Program-made: the position numbers and the translations under genes
Shown here: one piece after another, positions 25,301-32,703 of the stretch
How the letters are laid out: every line of letters starts with the position of its first letter
How positions within the stretch are numbered: the first letter of the stretch is position 1
Notes under the pieces: generated by a model
Databases searched by the model: none
What the model saw: the letters and a program-made list of their open reading frames with translations, nothing else
What the model was told of the DNA's origin: nothing
Source of the DNA: Capsicum annuum
Lineage: Eukaryota; Streptophyta; Magnoliopsida; Solanales; Solanaceae
DNA: 64,000 nucleotides
Direction of reading: 5' to 3'
Assembly: GCF_002878395.1 (NCBI RefSeq)
Contig: NW_025851300.1
Location: forward strand, 50,500-114,499

Positions 25301-28300
25301 ACACACCACGATAAGGAGAGAAATAGAGGGTAGAGAGAGTGTAATCCACAAATCACTTATAGTCTGCAAGAAATAGAGTAGGAGTAATATTGTAATGAGT
25401 TTTGTGAAATAAAAAGTGATATTTTTTGTAAGGTGTAGTAGTCTTTTGACACTATCAAGTTGTAACAAACAATATTATATTACTCCATTCAAAATAATAT
25501 TTTATTCCATTAAAAACTTGAGGTGCTCTCTGTAGGAAAGAAAATATTTTTCAAAAATCAAGTGGTTTCTTACTTACTTTCTTGTGTTCAATATGTAAGT
25601 TAAAAATGTTATCCTAAAAACATTAATATATATATATCCAAGACAAAACTATGAGTATGGAGTGAGATAGTGTAATGGGTGTTGTGGTAGGAGCGAGAAA
25701 AAAAGTAGGGGTAGGGGTGGTGAGAGTGGAGTAGGGATGGTTGATAAGGGGTTGGGGTTGGGTACTAGTTGTGGGGGAGGGGGAGGTAGAGTGGGTGGTG
25801 AAATGGGTGGTTGTGAGAGTGGAGAGGAGACAATGTCACTTATTTTTTCTACTTACATTAAAGAAGCTTTTTATTTCTCAAAAGCTTGTTTTCTTAAAAA
25901 CTAATTTTTTTAATATTTCTATCCAACTAAATATGAAAAAATAAAAAAGTATTTTCCTCCATATTGAACAGACCCTAGATATCATTATTACTCACTTTTT
26001 CTTATTGTTTAACGTAAATATAATTCTTGAGTGGAATTATTATTTTCCAACAAATATCCCATTATTCTTTATTCTCTCTCAATCATAACTATATCTAATA
26101 TTCCACAGTAAAATTATTCAAATTAATTAATGTCCAGATCACCTATATACAATATCAGTATAAACTCTTTTAGTTTTTAGTTGTAATTGTCTATTCCAAA
26201 TTAAATTTACCTGAATTTTAGCGCAGTCAACATGATTCTCCATCTCTTCAAGAGGAACAACATCTTTGTAAACATGTCGATAAATCTTCAGTAGCTCATG
26301 GTCATTGTGTTTGTTTGTAGAGATACAATACCTGCATAAATCTAAATCACATGTGATGCAATACTTGTTTAGATCATTCTTTTGGAGTTCAGCATGCACC
26401 ATACATGACCCAAAAAATGTCTTTTTCAAAAAGGGACCTAGCCATGGTGGTATATTCTTCATAGGCTCTGCAATTAGTTTCACCTACAAAATATATTCAT
26501 TATATTAATAGATACTGAGATTCTTGCTTGATCTGATTAAATCAAAAAAAGTCTTTCTCACTATTAGAATAATAAACTCACCTGAAGTGATATTGTCATC
26601 AAATAAATGATACAGTAATAAAATATACATATAGAACAAGAGGTACGGAGAAAAGAAAATACTTATCAAGCTAAGTAATATTGTAATCAAATAAGCAAGA
26701 TAGTCATCAAATATACATATAGAAAAAAGAATGTACAAAGAAAAGAAATACTCGTCAAGCTAATTATCCCTTCAAAAGTTTTCTCACTATTCATAATACT
26801 AAACTCGTGATATTGTTATCAAATATCCTTACAAAAAAGTAATACCAAGATAACAAACTACGCATCAAGATATTATCTCTTAAGTGTCTTATTCAGGAAT
26901 TGTTCGATAAAGATTAATGAACTTTAAAGTTTTAACATTTTTTTTAGAATTTTTTAGGAATGAACCAAATCCTATCAATTGTTTAAGACTTTATTGCTTT
27001 TGTATTAATGATTGAACTTAGCTAGTTTTGAGTTCAATTTTAAGGAGAAACTAAGACTTCACTTCTCTTTTAGTACTTGGCTAAGTTCTAAGAACATCTA
27101 CATACATTTTCTATATAATCAAAATGTATATTCAGACTTACTTTATCCTTCTATGAGATTTTCATAGAATAAATATTGAATGACAGGAAAAATTTTAGTG
27201 GAACATAAAAGAAAAACATTTTATAAAATCCCGAGTTAATGACAATATCCATCTCAATAATTAGAAATGAACAAAAAACATGAACCAGATCATATATATT
27301 TTTTGGTCCAATTTTTACCTTGTATGTTCCATTTTCTCCTTGATATGTTGTTTGTGTGTCTTACATTTCATGGAATTTATTTAAAACTCATTACTTAATC
27401 TCACATAAAGAAATCATAAAAACTACTATTTGCTTATTTATCACTTTTTATTTTTCTTTTTTTGAGATATAATACATTTCGAATTCACTGGCTTAACTAA
27501 TTCAAATTTGGGGAGCATAAAGTTAACTAGAAAAGTTTTTTCTACTAAGGCTTTCATCTTTTAGAGGGCTTGAAGATGAGACATTTGATCAAATAGGACG
27601 AATTTTTCATCCATCCCATCAAACTCTTTTATCATGTTTAAGAATAACTGAACGAGGGGAAAGTTGTGTCAAGGTAGGGTTAGCGAACTCATAAATTCTG
27701 AAAGAGGCGATTGATTGAATTATTTGATTACATTGTCTAAAACCTTTAATTATTATAAATGGAATATATCAAATTTCTAGGATCATAAAACATTTTGTGA
27801 TGTGTGATCTTGATTCTTTTTATTGAGTCAAACATATGAAAATATTCTATAAATGAATGACTATCAGACTCAAATAAGTTTTCTTGGCTTCAATTTGATA
27901 TCAGGGGATGTGAATGATTCATCAAGTCATTTTTTACACCTCACCCCCTAAATAGAAATACATATAATAAATTAGCCGATTGAGATATCAGAAAATAATA
28001 TTTTAAACTTCTTTATTTGTAGTGAATTCTTTCAGCCCAAAATAATAAGATATAGGAATACTCTTGACCATAATAGATCTCTTAGTACCCTCACATAATC
28101 GACATAAAACATGTATTCTCTTACATATCAAAATCACCATACATGTAATATATGATTTTAGAGTTCACATATGAATTAGAATTTTGTTTCACTTTATAGC
28201 TTTACATTGGTTAGTTAAGAAAATGTTGATGTCTTTATAGGCTGAAAAGCGGGTTTGAAGCAAAAAATAGTCTTTAACATACTTAGGAATTGGTTTTGTA

Positions 28301-30135
28301 GTATATAAAAGTTGGCTTGACGTGATTAGGAGTGTGCCTGGCGTATATAATTAGTGGCTCCATTCATAGGGAAAATTAAGAGAGAGAAGCTCATATCAAG
28401 TCGATTAACTGACTTGAATGAAATTAGAACTCAACAAAACACTGAAAAACAAGATTTTATGGGATGATTCAGGATAGAATGGTCATTTCATTGTATGTCG
28501 TGACCAAAATTTTCCCTTTCTTAACATGAAAAAAGAAGAATGAACAACTAGAATACAAAACCATTAAAAGTGTTGCAATACATATTTTTTGATTCTGTTA
28601 GAGGAAAATGTGCACATGACGTCAAAGTAGAACACAATTAAAATTATAGAAATGTTACACTTCTGATTTTACTATACAAACAAGTCATTAAAGAACAAGG
28701 CGACCCCCCCCCCCCCCCCACACACACACAAATATTTCAAGAAAATGAAATATTCTATCCTTTCAATGCATTAATACTTTCTCAGAAATTGATATTCTTT
28801 TTCTGCCAAAAGTAACGGGATGAGATCATCAGTGAGTAATTTCAAGAAAATTGTTTCATCTATGTTTTAAAATCCAATCTCATCATTGTATAACATTTCA
28901 AAAAAAAATTGTATCATCTATGTTTTTTAGTCCATATATTTGTAAAAATTTAGGAAGTTTGTGGTTGATAACTCAATTTTCTTCTTGGATTTTATAGACT
29001 GTAATATTTAAAAATTTCATTTGTAATATTAGCGCATATAGTAATATGAGCTTTATATAATAATAAAATTCTTAGCTCTGCTAATAGACCCCCTCTTTTA
29101 AACATAGATTTTAACTCCTACTCAGAATGAGTATTGCTCTCTTGTTCTTATTGTTTTCACACATTAATATAATTAGTGAATGTTTGTGTCCTCACTAGAA
29201 TAAGTAACGAAAGGTCAAGTCCTTCTTTCTTGTACTTATTTTATTGAGGACTTTTTGTTTTTATTATTAATAAAAGATAGTAAAAAACTCTTATCTAGTA
29301 GTATAAGTTTATTAAGAAAAATTATTTTATTGTAATAACATATAACTAACATGAAAGAGTTATCAAGAGAAGATTTGATTATTTTTTAAACTCACTAGTA
29401 CTCGCTGAAACATAAAAAGTAAATTTATTGATTGAAAGATTTAACAATTAAATAACTTGGTTATACTTCTTTGTGTGTCGGACACCCTCTAATTGTTAGA
29501 AACTCTAAATTGTTAAAAATCATGCTATTGAAATAAACCTAAAATAATATAAAAACAGTGGTCCTCTCAGAAAATTTAAGTATAAAAAATTCGTTATAGA
29601 TTATCAATTTTTAGAAATTACAAATATGGATTACATATGTAATTATAAGTTTTGATATATTTTATTAAATTAATTATGCAATAATTAATCACAACATTAT
29701 TTCACACAATAGGACCAGTTTCAATTTTTTGAAAAATCATTACCTTTAATACACAAATTATTTAAGAGGCTTTCACACAGTTAGTCACATGAAATTTCCT
29801 CAACAATCAAATAAAAAAAAGATAACTTTCAGGTTGCTTTTGGCATGGAAATGCATAAGCAAAAAGCTAAGAATTAAAACACACACAAAAACTTAGAAAT
29901 AAACAATCAATTTTGAATGAAATCAAAATTTCAATTATAAGATACCTATATCTTGTTGAATATTAAAACTAAAAAGATGTTAATTGGTAATGTCATGTGT
30001 GTATATATATATATATATATGTACCTGCTCAATTATTTCAGAAGGTGATGATTTAGAGCTACACATTTTTTCCTTTTGTTTTTCTTCTGCTTCTTCTTTT
30101 TCCAATTTTCTAAAAATGCTATTTGAAGTAGCCAT
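5921..30135 (-). CDS. PLATZ zinc-dependent AT-rich DNA-binding protein, four exons
   Basis: Join the minus-strand exons 30135-30025, 26483-26211, 6267-6115 and 6022-5921. They give 212 residues in one frame, all junctions are GT/AG and phase 0, and the stop is TAA. Residues 38-128 hold the B-box-like zinc region, with spaced Cys and His from SCMVH through CDLDLCRYC to the HND and YRH histidines. Residues 129-179 hold the PYKCNKKWV block and the second cluster CYTC...FCCIAC. The tail ends [11 protein letters not shown] and has a basic run. These are the diagnostic PLATZ blocks, and the length is normal. PLATZ proteins are plant-specific nuclear factors that bind A/T-rich DNA and usually repress transcription. 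The gene covers 24.2 kb because intron 2 is 19.9 kb and full of nested transposons; intron 1 is 3.5 kb and intron 3 is 92 bp. Nothing in the coding exons looks broken. Whether the giant intron is spliced efficiently cannot be seen here. Confidence 0.93.
6115..6267 (-). CDS. PLATZ exon 3, second zinc cluster
   Basis: Fifty-one codons lie between acceptor TTATGTGCAG and donor CCAG|GTAC, running from PYKCNKKW to CCIACQ. They continue exon 2 exactly (AKIQ|PYKC), as in intact PLATZ proteins, although 19.9 kb lies between them. Confidence 0.95.
6290..7010. other. Intronic DNA rich in AACTTCAG-type words
   Basis: AACTTCAG, GAAGTTAAG and variants recur between about 6465 and 6705. This may be an old non-coding repeat. 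I see no frame or element boundary. Confidence 0.35.
7020..8674 (+). pseudogene. Ty1/copia pol remnant: protease and integrase part
   Basis: Read across stops and shifts, this follows copia order. A decayed protease core reads FDNGASN at about 7241-7262. [14 protein letters not shown] stretch is followed by the GAG-pre-integrase region ([17 protein letters not shown] at about 7560-7610), then HARRSF, then the integrase core with [10 protein letters not shown] at about 7856-7890, [11 protein letters not shown] at about 8100-8135 and the conserved YKLYN at about 8406-8420. A Ser/Thr/Pro-rich linker ends at about 8660, where a solo LTR interrupts it. Gag and the 5' LTR are not recognisable. The pol reading resumes at 11284. 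Confidence 0.8.
8675..11283 (+). mobile_element. Tekay-like solo LTR inside the copia remnant
   Basis: The block is about 2.6 kb and similar in order and length to the LTR at 536-3108. It ends near GGGTCATGAT. TATAA/ATAAA occurs on both sides (8670-8675 and 11283-11288) and fits a 5-bp target duplication; the exact base is ambiguous. Copia coding sequence stops before it and resumes after it. No internal Ty3 sequence is present, so it is a solo LTR left by recombination. Confidence 0.75.
10268..10306. repeat. (TA)n microsatellite
   Basis: A TATA run of nearly 40 bp lies inside the solo LTR. Confidence 0.9.
11284..11360 (+). pseudogene. Ty1/copia pol fragment between two insertions
   Basis: This short piece reads [18 protein letters not shown], the conserved start of the copia reverse transcriptase region (family form DEAxxDxxWxxAMxxE). 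It sits between the solo LTR and the Athila element, which shows that both went into one copia copy. Confidence 0.75.
11361..11365. repeat. Target-site duplication AGGAT, left copy
   Basis: AGGAT directly precedes the 5' LTR and is repeated exactly at 20950-20954. Confidence 0.9.
11366..12826 (+). repeat. 5' LTR of the Athila element
   Basis: The LTR starts TGATGTGTG and ends GCGTTATCA. It includes four degenerate repeats of about 60 bp (11549-11884) and a CT-rich tract (about 12010-12030). Confidence 0.9.
12831..12848 (+). other. Primer binding site, tRNA-Asp type
   Basis: TGGCGTCGTTGCTGGGGA follows the LTR after AAAA. It matches the complement of the plant tRNA-Asp 3' end except for two C-to-T changes. 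Athila elements use this primer. Confidence 0.88.
12999..14250 (+). pseudogene. Athila gag pseudogene
   Basis: The frame starts [10 protein letters not shown] and shows the capsid-like core: [15 protein letters not shown], then LRLFPLSL, then [15 protein letters not shown] at about 13440, and VDNAAGG at about 13556. These are hallmarks of plant Ty3 gag proteins. Stops interrupt it near 13125 and 13290 (TAA/TAG where Gln is expected) and near 13330 (TAG where Trp is expected), and again near 13884. The longest open part is 13434-13886. After that, a Gln/Asn/Arg-rich tail can be followed to about 14250. Most of the stops fit C-to-T or G-to-A change. Confidence 0.82.
14601..15422 (+). pseudogene. 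Athila aspartic protease region
   Basis: The catalytic motif reads [14 protein letters not shown] at about 14730-14770. The flap and C-terminal half follow, with [18 protein letters not shown] and [11 protein letters not shown]. The conserved linker toward reverse transcriptase ([20 protein letters not shown] at about 15188-15245) follows in the next open segment. A stop at 15063 divides the two parts. The protease half alone has kept a 154-codon open frame. Confidence 0.85.
15430..16450 (+). pseudogene. Athila reverse transcriptase, catalytic Asp lost
   Basis: Conserved blocks run in order: [11 protein letters not shown] at 15601, [20 protein letters not shown] at 15835, [37 protein letters not shown], and [16 protein letters not shown] at about 16270. 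The metal-binding box, expected as F/Y-M-D-D, reads FMDN at 16024-16035, so the second Asp has become Asn (GAT to AAT). A base indel near 15800 shifts the frame between the fingers and palm. TAG replaces Trp at 16126 and 16444. The enzyme cannot be active. Confidence 0.88.
16451..16827 (+). pseudogene. Athila RNase H
   Basis: One open segment (16465-16827) carries [47 protein letters not shown] and [10 protein letters not shown]. These match the DAS, TEQE and TDH blocks of Ty3 RNase H, with DAS changed to DGS and TDH to NDH. The end LSRMEGE is the usual connection to the integrase. Confidence 0.88.
16870..18192 (+). pseudogene. Athila integrase
   Basis: A decayed HHCC finger lies at about 17095-17235 ([13 protein letters not shown], then NYDQCQRQ, whose first Cys is replaced by Tyr). 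The core follows, with the first catalytic Asp in WGIDFMGPF at about 17302, the second in [11 protein letters not shown] at about 17485, and the Glu in [11 protein letters not shown] at about 17590-17620. The C-terminal GDLVLLFN and [10 protein letters not shown] blocks lie at about 17965-18045. The catalytic Asp-Asp-Glu triad is still visible. TGA at 17137, TAG at 17158, TAA at 17581 (Gln expected) and TGA at 17950 (Arg expected) break the frame. Confidence 0.87.
18193..19460 (+). other. Athila 3' untranslated spacer
   Basis: About 1.3 kb lies between the integrase and the polypurine region. It contains CGCTGCATGGGAGGCAACCCA, a usual landmark after pol in this group, and no recognisable envelope-like frame. 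Confidence 0.7.
19461..19491 (+). other. Polypurine-tract region before the 3' LTR
   Basis: AGGACAGGCAA and AAGTTGAGGGTGT lead into the LTR, where plus-strand priming would start. Confidence 0.6.
19492..20949 (+). repeat. 3' LTR of the Athila element
   Basis: It is collinear with 11366-12826 over its whole length and ends GCATTATCA. The four internal repeats and the CT-rich tract are kept. Confidence 0.9.
20950..20954. repeat. Target-site duplication AGGAT, right copy
   Basis: It is identical to 11361-11365. Copia coding sequence continues directly after it. Confidence 0.9.
20955..21850 (+). pseudogene. Ty1/copia reverse transcriptase remnant
   Basis: The conceptual reading gives [17 protein letters not shown] at about 21090-21140, then WKIHQL...KSAFLN at about 21200-21240, and [11 protein letters not shown] at about 21320-21353. 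The catalytic YVDD box is intact at 21478-21489. The [13 protein letters not shown] region lies near 21785-21830. Many stops and shifts lie between. It continues the copia pol piece at 11284-11360 and is cut at 21850 by the next insertion. Confidence 0.83.
22227..22955. repeat. Two tandem copies of an about 365-bp AT-rich unit
   Basis: Both copies open with TTCTTAATNCAACTAAATTG (22227 and 22591) and later share CAATTGTATATCTGAATG and ACATATACATTT. Each consists largely of TGTATATGTC-like words. The 129-residue minus-strand frame at 22748-23137 is low-complexity sequence. Confidence 0.8.
23146..23154. repeat. 9-bp target-site duplication, left copy
   Basis: ATTATGGAC is repeated exactly at 24539-24547. 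Confidence 0.9.
23733..23927 (-). CDS. Small frame with signal-peptide-like start, possible captured exon
   Basis: The 64-codon frame starts [15 protein letters not shown] and runs into a Leu-rich core ([17 protein letters not shown]) typical of a secretory signal peptide. I do not recognise the remainder. It sits in the middle of a Mutator-like element, where captured gene pieces are often found. A run of GAAGAA on the plus strand produces part of the Leu run, so this may be chance. Confidence 0.3.
   Translation of the reverse strand: MKMGRNQSPLHAKTQLFFLSLLLLLLHISDSSALINLSVTSTPQMSVLIPLIIIIMRVTLRRQT
24236..24283 (+). repeat. Long G-rich tract with G-quadruplex potential
   Basis: Four or more long G runs, the last about 20 G, are separated by A, AGGT or AA. 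Its length may be inexact in the assembly. Confidence 0.85.
24578..25090 (+). pseudogene. Ty1/copia RNase H remnant and pol end
   Basis: It resumes at ESPTLTYLE. It then reads [19 protein letters not shown] and LSTCEIE, followed by the open segment 24862-25089 with [34 protein letters not shown] and the terminal MHFFAMPL. These correspond to the copia RNase H order ending before the polypurine tract. Confidence 0.82.
25091..25510 (+). mobile_element. Probable copia 3' LTR remnant
   Basis: It directly follows the pol end. It shares the block AAATAAAAAGAAAATAATTGGCAACAAG with about 7040-7082 (allowing small differences), next to the first recognisable copia coding sequence. No paired LTR of full length is left, so the boundaries are uncertain. 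Confidence 0.45.
25528..25965. mobile_element. Probable MITE near the intron 2 donor
   Basis: The left end GGAAAGAAAATATTTTTC pairs imperfectly with the right end (reverse complement GGAGGAAAATACTTTTTTAT). The interior has a G/T-rich stretch (about 25700-25830). The element ends about 245 bases from PLATZ exon 2. Confidence 0.5.
26211..26483 (-). CDS. PLATZ exon 2, B-box-like zinc region
   Basis: Ninety-one codons lie between acceptor TTTTGTAG and donor CAG|GTAAAT. The exon encodes [16 protein letters not shown] through HVDCAKIQ and carries all ligands of the first zinc cluster. Confidence 0.93.
26484..30024 (-). other. PLATZ intron 1
   Basis: The intron is 3.5 kb, from donor GTAC to acceptor TTGTAG. 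Loose repeats of about 100 bp with ATCAAATATACATATAGAA lie at 26530-26880, and a poly-C/CA run lies at 28706-28730. I see no other coding sequence or defined element. Confidence 0.7.
28706..28730 (+). repeat. Poly-C followed by (CA)n
   Basis: About 16 C are followed by five CA units inside intron 1. Confidence 0.9.
30025..30135 (-). CDS. PLATZ exon 1
   Basis: Thirty-seven codons start at ATG (MATSNSIF...) and end SEIIEQ at CAG|GTAC. The Lys/Glu-rich N-terminus precedes the zinc region. It is the first ATG in the frame and is directly followed by a good donor. Confidence 0.85.
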
Positions 30136-30920
30136 AGAAAACTACTAGTAGAATCTTATTGCCAGTATTGTTCCCTTAAAGTGTACTTAATTGACACGAC
30201 CATGACTAAAGTAATAAAGACAATTGTTTTGGCCAATTTTTTTGTTTGTTTAGAACGTAAGGACAAAGGGGGGCCCAGCTTTCTAACTGCCCGTTACATT
30301 TCAAGAGACAACGGGGATATGTTCGATGAAGAAATATGATACATTTTTTTCAATTTTGCCCTTTAATAGAGAGGTGATGAATCCAAGATATATTACCGAG
30401 TTGTTAGAATCTAGAATTTTGAGGTTGAGCCATATATGTAAAATTTCTAAACTCACTTTTATAGTAAAATTCAGAATGTCTAAATTTAGAATGTGATGCT
30501 ACTTAACATGTAAAATAGAGTTGGATAGATTTGGAATTGTAATAATGGACAATGTTGTCATTTTATTTTGCTAGCCGGGTAGTGTGAACACAGATAGATA
30601 TTGTAACTCTATGAATTTTCTCCTTTATCTATTCTAGTCCTTCATTTTAAATTTTTTCCAAAATAATCCAATTAATATAGTCAAACTTCCTCACTTAAAA
30701 GTTCCTCCAAATAAGAGGTTTGTACACATTTATTATTCATCCATATGTGAGGTAATTAGATTTTGTAAATTTGAAATCAAGGCAAATTATCAATGGTGTG
30801 TTGTTAATTTTAATTTTTACTTGACAGAAAAATAAAATTAAAAGAAGTAACTCATTGATTCTTTTCTACATGTCAAATTTGTTAACAATTCAACATTGTC
30901 TTATAATTAGAATTTAAGTA
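30136..30920 (-). promoter_or_regulatory. Presumed PLATZ promoter region
   Basis: This DNA lies directly upstream of the PLATZ start codon. On the minus strand, TGGGCC (a site-II/TCP-type word) occurs at about 30273-30278 and an ATTGGCCAA word lies about 90 bp from the ATG. No convincing TATA box is visible at the usual distance. Function is inferred from position only. Confidence 0.35.
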
Positions 30921-31156
30921 CTCCCTCCATTTCAAACTACCCGTCCCAAATTTTTTAATTTAATTTTTTATTTTACTTGTCCTTTTTCATTAATCAAGAA
31001 GAGATAATTTTTTGTCCATGTTTTACCCTTTGCATTAATTACTTTTTCTTCAAATTAAAATGTAAACATCATTTAATAAGGGCACTATGATAAACTAGTC
31101 ATCTTATTAATTATTTTTCTTAATCAATGTGTCATCTCAATTTGGGACGGGTAAAA
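30921..31156. mobile_element. Stowaway-type MITE
   Basis: It begins CTCCCTCCATTTCAAACTA after TA and ends with TTTGGGACGGG, the inverted form of the internal CCCGTCCCAAA. The outer part of the right end has decayed. Confidence 0.75.
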
Positions 31157-31740
31157 CATCTCATAAATGGTTACGTTTATTGCATCCACTGATAATCTTT
31201 TAAGTTGAAAATTGTTGGCGTGTCAATGAAGTCGTACAATAGAAGTCAGTAAAAAAATTATAAAACAGAGGAATATGCATAATTATACCAAGTCCTTTAA
31301 AGATCCCACACATATTTGGGTCATAACTGTTATATTAAATTGAGGAGTAAGAACAAAAAATTATATACCGTTGTTACACAGTGCAGATTATTGAACTCAC
31401 CACCAAAATAATCACACCAAATTAAATTTTGATTCTCCAGAAAATGAAATTAATATTCACGAACTAGATGCCTTTCTTTTCTTGAGTGTGATCGAAGAGT
31501 AAGAGAATAAGAAAGTTCTTTTTACTAACACAGAGAAGACAACATTGAATTCCAAAATTTTACTATTATATATAAGTGTCATGGGGTTCGGGCTGTAGGT
31601 GACAAAAGAGTTTTAAAATGAGGTGTAGGTGACACAAGTCTTAATTATTGAGTGGAGGTGACAATTACTTTATTATGGGTTAAGAAAGTTTGGGAAGTTT
31701 GAAAATAGCCCACAAGTTTTAAATTTACACTTTGATCCAA
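31157..31740. other. DNA between the MITE and the MULE promoter
   Basis: No coding sequence is seen. Three variants of GTAGGTGACA or GGAGGTGACA occur at 31590-31660 and may belong to the left end of the MULE, but no matching inverted end was found. Confidence 0.35.
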
Positions 31741-31749
31741 ATGTTTACC

Positions 31750-31756
31750 TATATAA
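31750..31756 (+). promoter_or_regulatory. TATA box candidate for the MULE transposase gene
   Basis: TATATAA precedes a CT-rich leader (about 31780-31820) and lies upstream of the transposase on the same strand. An AG acceptor-like site (TTTATTTAG) lies just before the ATG, so a leader intron is possible. Confidence 0.45.
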
Positions 31757-32120
31757 CGGAACACGGGGAAAAAAGGCGTCTTTCTCTCTCTTCTCACCCA
31801 TTGTTGTTTTCTCTCTCTTAGCGATTTTTGTTGTTCATTGTTGCTGCTACTTTATTCATTATCTTCTGCTTCATTATCATCACTTTTACTTCATTATCAT
31901 CTTCATCTTCTTCTTGTTGACCATTTGTTGTTTTTGTTGTTGTTACCGCTACTGTTGCTATTTGACCAATTACTTAGGTCAAATTTTATTTCGAACGTCA
32001 CTTTTCACTTTGACATTACTTCATAAGAGACCTTGGCAAGTCAAATTATGATTTTTAGTTGAATTTATCATTTGGGTAACTGCTATTGTGTTGTTATTTT
32101 TCCAACAATGGATATAACCC

Positions 32121-32660
32121 AATCCTGAATCCAACATAAGATCCATCTGTTTAAATAAATAAATCATCTGTTGCGACAGATGAGAAATCTGTTTCAATGA
32201 AAGACTAATATGTTGAATTCACGTTTAAAAAATGGGTCATCTATTGAAATATTTTACACACTGTTGCAACAGATTAGTTATCTGGTGCGACATGATAAAT
32301 ATCTATTTCAACAGATTAGTAACCTGTTGCAACAGAACATGAACACGATTCCAACAGAAGTGTTGTCTGTTATAATAGGGTAAATATCTGTTACAACAGA
32401 TTACTAAATTATTGCAACAGGTAAGTCATCTGTCGCAACAGGTTAATTATCTGTTGCAACATGTCACTCATCTGTTGGAATCATCTTCAAAAGTAATTTA
32501 GTACTGTAATATCAATCCCAATAGGCACATCATCTGTTGCGACAGATATTCAGGAGCGTAACATGAATCCCAACAGGTAAGTAATCTGTTGCGACTGATC
32601 ACTTACCTATTGCAACAGATTACACATTTGTTGGGATTCATTCATGGCACTATGAAATTA
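32121..32660. repeat. Cluster of palindromic ATCTGTTGCAACAGAT-like units, left of transposase
   Basis: More than ten degenerate units occur about every 25-45 bp. The exact 12-mer CTGTTGCAACAG lies at 32261-32272 and 32324-32335. The cluster fills the probable 5' leader or leader intron of the transposase gene. Confidence 0.8.
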
Positions 32661-32703
32661 CTATCAACTTTTTTTAACAAATGACTTTATTTAGGTACCA
32701 CTA

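Larger units (their letters stand above)
6268..26210 (-). other. PLATZ intron 2, 19.9 kb, filled with nested transposons
   Basis: The donor is GTAAAT at 26210 and the acceptor ends TTATGTGCAG at 6268. Most of its length is made of five recognisable insertions, plus a MITE near the donor. All retroelement reading frames run on the plus strand, antisense to the gene. Confidence 0.9.

Noticed and set aside
31838..32026. Leu-rich plus-strand frame resembling a signal peptide
   Set aside because: It is produced by CTT/GTT simple repeats in the MULE leader.
32121..32660. Regularly spaced palindromes resembling a CRISPR array
   Set aside because: Units vary in sequence and spacing, spacers are not uniform, and the DNA is clearly nuclear plant DNA.
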